Positions 48,501-61,283 of a DNA stretch of 64,000 nucleotides are shown here, one piece after another (within the stretch, counting starts at the first letter, position 1; every line of letters starts with the position of its first letter). The notes below the pieces were generated by a model. It did not search any database, was not told where the DNA came from, and saw only the letters and a list, made by a program, of their open reading frames with translations. The stretch is taken from contig NC_068558.1 of assembly GCF_022201045.2 (NCBI RefSeq), forward strand, positions 2,852,001 through 2,916,000, written 5' to 3'. Made by a program: the position numbers and the translations under genes. This DNA is from Citrus sinensis. Its lineage: Eukaryota; Streptophyta; Magnoliopsida; Sapindales; Rutaceae.

Positions 48501-51394
48501 TTATTTGGAAGCAGCTGCCAACCCTTTAAGTAGTGCCAAAACATCCTCTTCATCATCTAGGTAGTACCTGGCTTTGCTTGGCTTTTGCCCAACTGTGCAA
48601 GCAAAAATCTCCGGAGCAATAGGGAGTGATGAACCATAAGTTGCCTGTGAAATGCTTTCAAACATGTCTTCGTCAGACCTATCATCCCCAACGCACAATA
48701 CAAAATCAGGTAGTTTCCCATCACTGATCATTGTGGAAAGAACTTTCTCTGCGACCAACCCTTTAGTAACTCCCTGCAAATTTGGCAGCAGAGCTGACAT
48801 TAGACCTTCGGGCTGAAATCGAAAAAACAGATTAAAAGAAACACATATATACCTGCAGCTTCACTTCCACTATATTATAGCCCCTCTTAACAACAACAGG
48901 CTCATTGGCAAGGACACTTTCGAGATGATCTAACAGCTCCTTGGCCTGGCATGATCCAAAACCAGGGGCAGCATCTTGATAGTGCCACACCAAGGCAGTC
49001 TCCTTCTTTTCTATATAGGAGCCATCAGTTGCCTCAGTATACAATTTCATCACAGGTTCTGTAATTCTTTTCCACTCAAAATCTGCAGCTACAGTACTGG
49101 TTTCCCATTCAGATTTCTTAGTCCACCTGCAGCAAAGTCAAAACCAGTAATATTAAAAGAAGTTAATAGCAATTGTGGGTACATTATTGAAATCAACTAC
49201 TTAAAATAAAGACACCCAATTTGCACAGATAAAAGTTTAACATCCTTTCAATAAAAATAAAGCAATCTATTAATAAAGTAAAGCATTTCTATTTGAACCA
49301 GGAAAGTGAGTCATTTACAAATGAAAAGAAAGACGAAAAAAAGGGGGTCTTTCATAGTAGTAGTTATATCCTGAAGCTAGATATCAGTTACAAAATAAGA
49401 ATGTACCTTAGGTAGTAACCATGCTCTGCTGCTATCCCTAGATTCTCACATGGAGCAAGCCACTCACCTAGAGAGACTTTTCCCCTGCCACTAACAATAA
49501 ATGTAGTGTTATTACTGTCACCACAAAGCTCCCTCAGAACATAGATGACATCACGACTTGGTTTTTTGATGAGAGCATGGTGGGGTACCACTGTTCCATC
49601 ATAATCCAAAAATATTGCCCTTCTAGATGTCCTCTTATATGCATCAACAATTCGATCAACAGAGAGCTTCCTAAAATTTGGAGAAAGGGACAATATTCTG
49701 ACACTCAAACCAAAGCCAATGCCCCAACAACGTTTACTGTAGTGATCTCTACATGCTCGCTCCAAATCCTGCATAAAACTATGGGCCCAATAAGCCACGT
49801 CATGAGAGCAAATATATCGATAATGTTTCTCATGCCGCAGCTGCTTCTCTACATCAGACATGGTGATAGCGTCATGTAGTGCATCAGCTACGGCATCAAT
49901 GTCCCAGGGATTGACCCTAATTGCACCACTTAAGGATGGTGAGCAACCAATAAACTCGGAAATGACAAGCATACTAGTACGTGGACACCCTGATGCCAGT
50001 TCCATAGCTTCATCCATTTTTGGAGTCCCTTGTCTACAGACAGTGTATTTGTATGGCATTAGGTTCATCCCATCTCGCACTGCATTAACAATACAACACT
50101 CTGCCAAAGCATAGTAAGCAGTCTTCTCATGAAGAGGTACAGGTCTGTCAATCAGGATTACAGGTTCATAGCCCGGAACACCATATGTTTCATTGATCCT
50201 TTTAGTAATCGTATATGTCTCCAATTTTGCATCCTGAACATCTTTTCCTGTACTCCTTGCAGGATTTACAATTTGAACCAGCACCAGTTTGCCCTGCAAC
50301 TCAGGATGCACCTTCAATAGCTGTTCCATGGCCAGTAATTTTAAACTGATACCTTTAAATATGTCCATATCATCAACACCAACAATAACCTTTTTCCCCT
50401 TGAATTGCTCTCTAATTTCTTTAACCTTGATAGAAGAGGAGGGATGATTCAGAGCAGATTCAAGTCTACCCATATGAATTCCCACATGCAAGATTTTAAC
50501 ATATATTGTGCGACCAAAATACTCAAGTCCAATATAACCGCGCTTGGATTCATAATCCAGGCCCAGCATCCTACTGCAACAAGACAGAAAGTGGCGAGCA
50601 TAATCAAATGTATGAAAACCAATTAAATCTGCATTTAGAAGTGCTTTCAGAATTTCATTTCTAACAGGTAGAGTACGGTAGATTTCTGACGAAGGAAATG
50701 GGCTGTGGAGGAAGAATCCCAGCTTCACTCGATGAAACCGCCTCCTCAAGAATGTAGGGAGAACCATAAGGTGGTAATCATGAATCCATACATAATCCTC
50801 TTCAGGATTTATGACCTCCATAATCTTATCTGCAAATACCTTATTAGCAGAAACATATGCCCGCCACAGCAATCTGTCAAAGCGAAAACCATAGTCTGGG
50901 CAAATAGGAAGCATGTAATGGAAAAGCGGCCACAGATATTGTTTACAGAATCCGTGATAGAACTTCTTCTGAAGGTCAGAGGAAAGAAATGTAGGCACAC
51001 AATTAAATTCATCAAGAAGTTTCTGGGCAACTTCTTCTTGCTCAGTTGTATCTACATCAACCTTCAGAGACCCAACATAGAAAACATCAGTATCTGATGA
51101 GAAACCATCCTTCATCTGAAGTAAAAGTGAATCATCATCAAAACTAAAACACCAATTTCCAGATTCTAAATTCTTCTGAGCATGCAGGGGGAGAAAATTT
51201 GCCACTATAATCTTCTTTTTGTGGTGTCTGTAGGAGGGAGAATCTGAATTTTCATCATTGCTTTCATTGCCATCCGCCTCAGGAATAACTCCTTGGACAG
51301 TCATTGCTCTCGGAAGTGCCCTAGGAGTTTGAGGGAAATACATCATATCAGCAGATGCCAAGTCGACCAAGTTTATGCAAGATCTTGACAACAT
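48501..51394 (-). CDS. TPS9: Class II trehalose-6-phosphate synthase/phosphatase-like (TPS9/10 type), three coding exons
   Basis: Two-domain protein of the plant class II TPS group, thought to be regulatory or sensory in sugar signalling because most members lack clear enzyme activity. Exons from the start: 51394-49407, 49126-48853 and 48773-48501, GT-AG with matching phases, giving 844 residues (family about 850-860). Residues about 60-540 form the GT20 synthase-like domain (VWIHDYHLMVLPTFLR, SPFPSSEIYRTLP, DDMDIFKGISLKL, SEFIGCSPSLSGAIRVNPW). From about 590 the phosphatase-like domain keeps LDYDGTV, FIVSGRG and GDDRSDEDMFES. The start MLSRSCINLVDLASAD is the usual class II N terminus. A nearer acceptor before exon 3 would add residues absent from the family, so the later one was chosen. 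TPS9 versus TPS8 or TPS10 is not settled. Confidence 0.94.
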
Positions 51395-54300
51395 GATTGC
51401 CAGTGTTATCCGTTCTTATTTCAGATTTAGAACAAAGTCAAGTATAAGAAATACTCGTTCCTGCCTAAAAGACCTTCCAGGAGCTATCTGAGAACAAATA
51501 ACCGAGTTCCTGCAGCAGTAGACAATTATACTTGTGCAGGTTAATGCTGATTCTCAAAGCACAAGAATTAGATGACGATACAAAAGCACACATGTATAGT
51601 TAATCATCAAGGACGAGAATAACTTTCAGTTTTTGTGCAACAATGATCAATTATGTACTCAAATTAAAAGGACGTATTAAAAGCCAATAAAATTATAATA
51701 CCAACATTTAGACAAACAATATATTTATTTTCCCTAAATCCATAATTATCTGGAGCTTTTTCCATGAAGATGCTCAACAAGCAACTCATTAAAAGCAGAC
51801 TAGCCTCATTACTAAAGTACCTTAATGTCATGAATGCAGGTCCCTCTTTGGCAGAGAAGCCTGCAATCAAATGCATGTTCAGAAATAGGAAAAGGAAAGA
51901 GCAAGGTTCAAAAACACTGTGGGAAGAACATGATATGCCCAACTGCCATTGATATTTAGTAAACCCCAGGTGAAACTAACTTAAAAAAGGACAAGCACTA
52001 ACAAGTTTTATATAATAAACTAAATTTACTTTAAAGGATCGAAGTTCCAAAAGATAATCGGAAAATAGACACCCGGGAACATATCAATTGTAAATTAAAT
52101 AACTAATCGAACAAGCTAGAAAGATTAGTTCAGCATGAACAGCAGGCAGATAATCAAAAGATACCTCAAATTGAAGAGATTAACCAGGATAAACGTACTA
52201 TCCACAGCACCAAAATGTCATAATATAGAAGTTCTCTTATTTTACTCTTGGCTCCTGTTTAGCGAAAGGGACCAGAAAGAGGGAACCACCCCACCCCCAA
52301 CCCCCGAGACAAATAATGATCTAGCATCTATTTTCAACTCAATACCATGACAGGAATTTATATGAGCAGTGTAAAAATAGACAATTGTTGATAATGCTGA
52401 TCTATAAACGAATGGGTTAGACAAAGTCACAAAAGATGGAATATAAATGAATGATAAAGATAAAAGAAACATATGAAACAAGCATGAAAGCATGTACATA
52501 CACACCTAACACTGTTGCCTCAGAAGCATGCCTTAGTTTCGGCTGTATTGAATTTTAACATTCATGGCCTTTTTATACGCAAAACCCTCAAGAGACAGTC
52601 GAATAAAACAAAGGTTCTTTTAAGGTAATCATTGTTATATTTATCAATACAACCTATGCTTTCCCATGCATCCCATTCATATCATTCACTTCCAACAAAG
52701 TCATTAAACCGCATTATCTGGCTTCTTAATACAGACAGCATGAAATTATTATATTAACAAATTGAATGTGAAAGAACACGTGTTTCACTCTTATAACCGT
52801 TAACAATTAAAATTTTAAAATGAAAATATTTACACACCAAAGCAATTTTCTCTCTAAATATTTTTCAGCAAACTTCATTGGCTTCAGCAAAATCAGTTGC
52901 TTTATTTTCAAGTCTACTAATATGTAAACTAATAATTAAATTAACAACGAAGAACTTCTTTAAAGCAAAACTCAGGTCCACATGGCTATTTGTCGGTTGC
53001 ATTTTTACCTTGCACAATATGTGAAATCCTAACTCAGCATACCAAATAAGCAAATTCTAGCAGAGAACATTATATCATCATCATTAATTCATTCATTTTA
53101 CTTTATTTTTCCAAATTCGTCAAGAAATATTTGTTTGTATCAGTCAGTGTGCCGATAAATTATCAGGAACAATATAATTATGTCACATAATGTATGTTTG
53201 TGTAACACATTCTGTCCATCCCAAGAAATTTCTATCAGAGAATGCAGATTAAAAGAAGCCGTCTCGAAACAGTCACTCGAGGTCAATAGGCTACATACAG
53301 TCATGAATTATGATTTTAATGACTCATCAACTGCTTCATCACCTTAGAAGCACAAGATGAGTTAAGGACTTGCAATACAGTATGAATAAAATGAACTTAC
53401 AGATATTATATATAACTTTAAAAAAAAAAAGTTTGATGCTGTTTACAAAAACATGAGCATTATTTAAAAAACAAAATAAAAAAATGGGAGTCGTACAGAG
53501 GCTGGTGCTTATTAAACTTCTATTCGTTACAAAGCTCAGCTTGAAAAGATAATGCCAATTACCAAATATTCTAAAAAGAAAGAGATGCTCAATTACCCAT
53601 AACTCTACAGAAAGGAAGCAACTTGAATACGCAAAAGAGTTCAAGTACATATCAGGCCCCGGATCTTAAGTTTCCAATTTCCAGCATATATACATATACA
53701 CGCACATTCATAAAATAAATAAACATGCATAATAGAAATGAAAGGCAAAGAGAGAAATAGAGAGTTAAATAATAAAAAACAAAAACGTTACCTGAAAGAA
53801 TTCTAACTGATACCAAACCAAAAACGAAAAATGATCCAGCAACTGACCTTATACCGAGCTATTTGATAAGTCTCAGAGGATTTTTCTCTGCCAAAACATC
53901 AAAAATGTCATAAATACTATAGAACTGCGTCTGGCTGCTGAGAAAACTCAAATTTTCAGAAACTGAAAATGCCCATTAGGCCATCACTCATTTCCCACAC
54001 TTTCCCACCAACCAAATGTACTCGTAGAAACAATAACCAAGAAGAAGAAAGAAGAAAATGAAAGAAAGAAACCCATGTGAAAAGACTTACAGGATAAACA
54101 TGAAGCAAAAGAATTTGTACATGTACAGTAAGTAAGTTAGGTTCAAAACTGGTGAGATTATTGTGGAGTTTAATGGGGTTCTGAAACCGACTAAACCAAC
54201 AATAAAAAGTGAAAAAGAAAGAAATCAATTTTTTTTTTCTTTTTTTTAAGGTTCCGTTTGGTTTGGTGTTTGGTGTTGGGTGCTGGGTGCTTGCTCATTC

Positions 54301-54440
54301 AACAAAAGAAGCTGTAAGAAGATTAAACGTAGAATATAAAAAGTCAATAAAGAAAGAAGAAAGAGAAAGAACGAACACACAACACAGTCTCTGTTTTGTA
54401 CAGGTAGATTTGCAAAGTCTCGTTGGTCTTACGTTATAAT
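51395..54440 (-). other. Probable spliced 5' leader and promoter of the TPS gene
   Basis: About 3 kb without a credible coding region. An acceptor-like TGCTGCAG on the minus strand near 51510 and pyrimidine-rich minus-strand sequence around 54010-54400 suggest non-coding first exon(s) far upstream. This is inferred from sequence only. Many short frames occur, but none has a recognisable domain. Confidence 0.35.
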
Positions 54441-57400
54441 CTTACGGACTTCTGAATTTCCCTAAACACCCCTCCCTTGTTAACTTATACTTTAACCAAC
54501 CCCCCCTCTGATTTCCCTACAAAACCGTAATTTTAACCTTAATTATTATCCCACTTAAATTCGATTCCTTTCCAAAATGGTCAATTTTTTAAAATGGTTA
54601 CGTAGATCGCAATCTTGCTATTTGTATCAAGCCAAGCCAAGATTCGATAAGGGTGTGTATGGGGCCTAATTGTTTAGGTAGCAAAAAGAAGTCTTCCGTT
54701 TTCTTAATAATTAATATTATCCATCAATACCCCAAATTATATTGTTACGTATTATTATTTTTGGTAATAAAATAAAGTTGACCGCACTATTTTAAAAAAT
54801 AAGTAATGAAAAGAAAAAATCCACTCCATGCGGATAAACATAGACTTGGCCTACTTTGGTAATCATAATAATAATCGTAGTGCATGGGAAAAAAATTATA
54901 TATTTTATTAATATAAACATAACAATCAATGAGTTTGCCTCTCGTGATTTTTCCAAATCGTTGTACCCATTAAAGATTTCATGATATCGTTATTATATTA
55001 ACAGACCACGATATTATCTATAATTTAAACAAAGGTGGGCAATATTTAAGAAACCGAAGAAAAAAATTCAAAATACCCATTTGGGTCTATCATAAAATGA
55101 ATAAGCCGATGCACTTGAAATTAACAAAAATAAGGTTGTACGTATCAATTATTTTGCTGTACAAACAACAACATTATTGATAAAGATAATAAATTACTTT
55201 ATTTTATTTTATTTTTATTTTCTAAAGTCATCAATGTAAATAAAATACGAGACAAATGTAATAACACTTTCGCCTTATCCTCTATTGGAACTTGCATATT
55301 TGATATTTTCTTTTAAGATGATGTGGGGGTAGCATGAGCTGTAAATCAACTCGTAACAGCTGGGGGAGCGGCGAAATGCAACAGACAGGTACTTACTTTA
55401 ACGCCCGAGGCCAAGGCAAAGGGAGCAAAAGGGAGGGGCAGTTGAGTGGAAAGTAATATCGTGTATTAAACTGAGATTCGAATAATAATAAATATTAAAT
55501 GTGGGGGTAGTAACTGTAAAAAAAAAAAAAGGGGAGCCGACAGTGCATGCGGCTGCTCGACCACGCTAATTGATCTGGCACCCATCAACCATCATTTTTG
55601 GATAAGACGACCATTTATTTCCTTTTCCCATTCCCCCATGTTTCCAGGCCGTTATTTACGAGACTGCCCCATTTCCTCAAGTTTGCGCCATGTTAAAAAT
55701 ATGAAGGGATAAAGTTCAAAAAAGGAAAGAAAAGAAATGAAAAGCCAATTCCTGTGTTTGGTCTATAGTTGGCGTCATGTCAAATTTCAAGGCACTCGCT
55801 TGCATCACCATCATGCGTCATCCTCAACTCAATGCTTATCCCCAGCGATATTTTAATTTAGATTTGTAAAAAGAATTAAAAATTCAAAGAAACCGGTTAC
55901 CTTCTAAATGCAATATAAAATTTACTTTTTATTCAACAAATGATTAATGATAATTTTTTAACTATTTAGATAAAAAAATTTACACACTTTATTAATTTAT
56001 TTTATAAGAGATAATAGATAAAGTGAAATTATCAAATAATTTTGTATCATCTATTTAATAATATTATCAATTCAATACCTAATGCAGCTCGAGCCAAACC
56101 CAAGACCTGAGCTTTAAAAATATTGTTTTTTATTATTAGAGTTAGACTTTAATTTTACATTGGTCTCTTCACTTAAATACACAAATTCTCAATCTTTAAT
56201 CACATTGAATCTAATGATAAAAAAAGTGAATAAATTAATGATATTAAATGTTACATTTTTTACTTTATTTGTTGGATGAGATTTTAGTCCTAATTTTAAT
56301 ATTAAAAATTTTTTATTTAAAATCCCTCATCTACTTTTCTTAATTAAAATGTACTTCTTAATATGTATATTTATTTTTCTTCTGTAATCAATTTTTTTTT
56401 AAAAAAATTTAAGTGGCATATGACAGATTCTAAAATCTGACAATTTTTAATCATGATATTAAATCAAAATATACTTTCATTGAAATGATTTTACTAAATT
56501 TTAATTACTATAGACATCATATGTTTTGAAAATAATGACTAATTAATGTAAACATCATATATTTTAAATTAATGAATACAGAAATTTTAATAATTAATCA
56601 ACGCATTTTTCTACGAACCACCAAAGGAGAATATAATCCAAAGATGAAGAGGATTAGAAACATGGATTGACAAAACCAACCGAGCCCGAGCAGGAAGAAT
56701 GGATGGCAGAGATGTAAATACAATACAATAGAAGGTTGATTAAGTGGGTCGGAATACGATGCGGATAAAATCTAGTACTCAGACAGGGATCTTGAAATGA
56801 ATGCCCACCCAGCTCCTTCCATCCTCAAGAAAAAATAAAAATAAAAGATCTTTTTTTCTTTTTTTTTTTAAAGGGAAAAAGGAAAAATCCTTATCCAGAG
56901 CATCCCCACCACCAGCCACAATCTCGTACGAACTTTTCACACGGAAGAGGAACAATGATAATCTAAGACCGACGCTTGTCTTAATTTGCTTGGCCACACA
57001 GCCGGGGGGGACCAATGTATGTAAACTGGTCTATTTCGAACCAAAATATCTCGACCAACATACTGTGGATTCGAGTAAATTTGTAATGTAGTGTTTTAAC
57101 AATAGTACCAAGTAAATATTAGGATCTGGCTGCGCTGTGATGTAAGGGTTGTACCGTATCCGCTTTTGTTGTTCATATCATAACAAATGTCAAATTTCAT
57201 TGAGCACTTATACTCTCCTCGTTCATAAATTATTAACAAGTATTATGATAGTTTCTATTTAGATAGATGGTTAAAATTCAAATTAGCAATTTTCACTCTT
57301 TATTTATTTATAATTCTTTTATGAGTACTAAGGCATGTTTTCTTTAAATTCATTAAATATTAATACGTATGAGGAGATATCCTTTTGTACTCTTATTTTA

Positions 57401-58449
57401 TTCTATTATTTAATTCAACACCCTTATAAGTATCTCATGTGGTTGCTATTAATTTAATGTTCCGCATAAATAATACTATTTGTTTTAATGTTATGTATAC
57501 TATATGTTTAATTATTATTTTTTAATTTATTTTAATATACTAAGCTTCAAGAAATAGTAAAGAAAATATATAGAAATTGAAGATTACATCTTCAGTGTAA
57601 GCAATGTAAAATTATAAATCTATTCATAATGTAATCTAATTGACTAAACTATCTGGCTTGTGGCAATTTTTTATTTTCGATTTGGATTTATTCTTCTATA
57701 TTTGTATTTAAAATTTTACTCCAACACTACTACATAAGTAATTTATCGTTTTTCTTTATAAATAAAGTATTAGAATTCTAAAAATAAACAACAACAATTG
57801 AATTCATAAAATGCATTAATACTAGCCAAAGATTTAGATATAAAAATATTTAATATGTATAAAATAATTGTAAATAAAAATAAGTGTAAAGTGTTCGATG
57901 AAATTTGATATTTTTTAAGACATAAATATAAAAGTAGAGGTACGGTACAACAATTGCTCCACAACTGCAATCAATAATATAATACATATTTATCATAAGA
58001 GGTTAGATGCATAATGACATTTTTTTTAAAATATAAACTTTATTTTATGTGATAGGAATAAATATACTTTTAAGAACAAATAATATGTGATAAATTCAAA
58101 ATTAAATTTTGATAAAACATATCAACATTTTTACTCAATTTGTGTATGATTTTATCTTAAGACAAGGTTTTCTCATATTAATACCGCTAATTTGATGACA
58201 ATGATCAATAGTAACATGATAAATAACCTTTTATTTTTTAAGGATTTGAGTTTTTTTTTTCGCATATAAGGAGAGTCATATTTTAAATTTTGTTTTGAAA
58301 TATTGGAATAAGATATTCCAATTGTGCTGTCATAAAGTAAAAAAATAATTGATGTAATATTAAAATAAAATAATTATGAGTCCCACCTCCCACGTTATTC
58401 ATATTTAGTTATTCATGCGAAGCTCGTTGCAAATTAATACTAGCCATGT

Positions 58450-58451
<2 letters not shown>
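54441..58451. other. Long AT-rich intergenic region
   Basis: No recognised gene. Two islands of less AT-rich DNA (about 55320-55860 and 56640-57080) hold short frames (such as 56801-57091 plus and 56779-57015 minus) without known domains, probably unrelated to coding. From 57100 it is AT-rich. T- and A-runs are common. Confidence 0.4.

Positions 58452-58490
<39 letters not shown>
58452..58490. repeat. (AT)n microsatellite
   Basis: About 19 uninterrupted AT units in intergenic DNA. Confidence 0.95.
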
Positions 58491-58493
<3 letters not shown>

Positions 58494-58942
58494 GATCATT
58501 TGCCTAATCACAAGTAACCCTCACAAGTGAACCCAAATGAAAAAGAACGTGCTTTATTTAATTTCATTTGGAACCAAACCTAGCTAAATGGATTAGAGGT
58601 TAATACCAATGAAAGAATATAGAAAAAAAATATATTAAAAAATAGAATAATTTATTATTTGCTCGAAGAGGGTGCGGGACCCGCGTTATCCGGTAGCCGT
58701 GTTCCACGGAGGGGTGTCGTAAACAGGGTGTGATCTTCATGTTCTTAACATCAATCAAAGGCGTGTGGAGGGGAGGTGTCAAATGGGGCCCAGGGCCGTC
58801 GAGTCCTTATCCGTTAAAAGACCAATAATAATCATGTGTTGAAACCCGTTGGGTCCCGCTTCCAGACAAATAAGAATGTTCCAGTCTCTTATCCTAATAT
58901 TCATTCCCTCTTCTTATTTCACTTCGGGAAAAACGGATACGG

Positions 58943-58965
58943 CGCGCGCGCGCGCGCGTACGCGT
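58943..58965. repeat. (CG)n tract in AT-rich DNA
   Basis: About eight CG units (GCGCGCGCGCGCGCG) ending GTACGCGTC, surrounded by AT-rich sequence. Long alternating CG is rare in methylated plant DNA because methylated CG decays, and it can form left-handed DNA. Confidence 0.85.
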
Positions 58966-58984
58966 CATGAGTCTTTAACCTTTA

Positions 58985-59677
58985 GGCTACGATTTGGCAT
59001 GCAGGATTAAATTAGATTAATTATAAGAATTGAATTGGATTAAATTAGATTAGATTAGTCTAAATTATTTATAATGTTGTCTTATATTTGATATAATACA
59101 AGATTAATATTAAATTAGACTATGTCAAATAAAATACAAGTGAAATTAAATAGTATTTAATTAGAATAATTAAATTTACTTAAATTTTATGTTTTCATAT
59201 ATGATATATTTTTCCTAGTAAATAAAATATTATTAAAATAATTAAATATAAAATAAATTATTTATCAAAATTACATAATATTCAAATGATAAATGGGATG
59301 TTTCTTAATAATAATTTTGTTAATACATATAATAAACTATTAATTAATTATTTAACATTAAATATTAATACAAATAAATAAATGAAAGAAGATGTCATAG
59401 GTAAAATAAAAAAATAAATTACTTAATTTTTATGGAACCATGAATAAAAATAAATAGATAAATAATAACAATACATAAATAAATAAATAAAAATAAATCA
59501 TAAGAAGACAAACATTGTTTAGTCCAATCCTCCTTAAACCCATGAAAAAATGAGGATAACTAATCCTATAATTGTAGGACTAAATTTGAATTTAGTCCAC
59601 TTAATCTAATCCAAGTGTGTTTGCCAAACATGATATCCAAATAATTAGTCTAATCCCACACTTTGTCCTACATGACC
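58985..59677 (+). mobile_element. PIF/Harbinger-like MITE (Tourist type)
   Basis: A 693-bp AT-rich, non-coding element starting GGCTACGATTTGGCATGCAG. Its right end, read inverted, is GGTCATGTAGGACAAAGTGT; both run into GGATTA. It is bordered by TTA on both sides (58982-58984 and 59678-59680), the PIF/Harbinger target size. A second, edge-truncated copy in the opposite orientation lies at 1-250. Confidence 0.7.
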
Positions 59678-59680
59678 TTA

Positions 59681-61070
59681 GGTTCCAAAATTACAATTTC
59701 AAATGGCCCAGGTGGCACTGCGGCAGTAAGTGTGTGTGATTTTCTCTTTTTTCTTATTTTCTTTTTTATATAATGGTAAAAGTAACTTTCAAAAGTGGTT
59801 GAGGTGCTATTAAAAAAAAGAAAGAAAAGATTTTGGTTTATCATCGGACTGTGATTGGACTGTCATATTTTAAAAGTTATCGCTTTAAAGAACTTCATAA
59901 ACAACTTTAATTAGAAGCTAAGTTAGTATTATCTAGGTGTGAGCAAAATGGAACCAGTTCTTTAAGAAATCGATTCGATTCGGTATTTTTGCAGTAAAAA
60001 AGTGAAAAAGAAAATAATATTGAAACCGAACCAAAAATTTCAGTTAAAATTATCAAAACTGGAATTGGACCACAAAAAATCATTTATATTTTTTATATTA
60101 AAATAATGCCACGTGGTGTGATTCAAGAAGACATAAGAAAAAATAAAAAAAAATATTAAATTTTATAAGAAAATAAAAAAATTTATAGACATGTGAATAT
60201 CCAAATCGAAAATTTGCATTTTGGATTGGGTCATTTTGTTTTTATTTCAATTCTTAAAAATTCAATACTGAGCAGAACTGTAATTTTTAACGGAATTGTA
60301 ACTTTTAGTTCGGCCGATATTAAACCGAACCAATCCGTTGCCTATCTTTAGTTTTATCCTATGGTTGTATGATAAAAATTATAACATTTAAAAAAAAAAT
60401 CATATTTACCACACTTTATCAACTATAGTTTAGAAAAATTGCAACACTTCAATACTAAACAAAGTCTTAATATTATTGTATCTAGTTAGTGTACTAACTA
60501 GTATGTCAATTTTTTTTTTTTAAACAAAATTTATTCGTAACGTTAATCTTGATATTGACGAGATTCTGTGGAAATTTTTTGATAATTCTCATCATTATTT
60601 TCTGAAGAGGATTCATCACGATGTAATTTATGTACACATAATGCATATAACTCTTGAATAATCAGAGCTTTGCAGAGAGAATTAACCATTTGCAATTTCT
60701 CTCGGTGCCTTCGGCGCAAACTTCATCTGCAACAACAGCAAAAGATGGTAAATAATGTAGCACCAAACGGATTGTTTTTGTTGGATCGATTTTGCTCAAG
60801 GCCCAATACCTATGTTGGTTTTTGCTTTAGATAAGGCCCAAATTACACTAAGAGTGATCTTTTAACACGCCTTCTAAATCCTTAATATTCATTGTAACAG
60901 CCCTTTTGAATTCTATAAAGTAAAATTAAAATTGCTTAGTGAATAAATTACTTAGTAAAATTACCTAATAACCTAGTAAATAACTTGTCTTTGGTTATTT
61001 ACTAGAAAAGTTACTTTTTTTTTTTTGCAAGAGTAAATAATTACTTAGTAAATTTGCCTAGTTTTACGTT
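59681..61070. other. AT-rich intergenic DNA with a possible retrocopy remnant
   Basis: 60510-60740, read on the minus strand, ends in an A-run (T-run at about 60511-60521) and contains MKFAPKAPREIANG followed by frames broken by stops, such as ALIIQELYALCVHKLHRDES. This could be the 3' piece of a retrocopied mRNA, parent not identified. A decayed TTCGGTT-type repeat lies at 59950-60345. No intact gene seen. Confidence 0.35.
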
Positions 61071-61283
61071 AGTTATTTAGGTAATTTCAATTAAAAATAG
61101 ATTTTATGAGGAATTTTGAGGGGTGTCAAAAGCCTTACATTTAATACCAATGCATGTAAAAGATTACTTAATAATTTTTTTTTGAAAAATAATTTTACAT
61201 CCCTTTAAAATCTTAGTAAGCCTTTTGAAACCCCTCAAAATTCCTCATAAACCTTTTTTTTAATTGAAATTACCTAAATAATT
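61071..61283. repeat. Strong hairpin: ~70-bp inverted repeats with a ~72-bp loop
   Basis: The left arm (61071-61140) and right arm (about 61212-61283) are inverted copies with few mismatches. They share TTTAGGTAATTTCAATTAAA, ATGAGGAATTTTGAGGGG and TCAAAAG(C/G)CTTAC. The transcript of either strand would fold into a long stem. It may be a small foldback MITE; no target repeat was found. Confidence 0.85.

Noticed and set aside
56779-57091. Overlapping 78- and 96-residue frames on opposite strands
   Set aside because: Both cross the same A/T homopolymer run and show no domain; a coding assignment cannot be supported.
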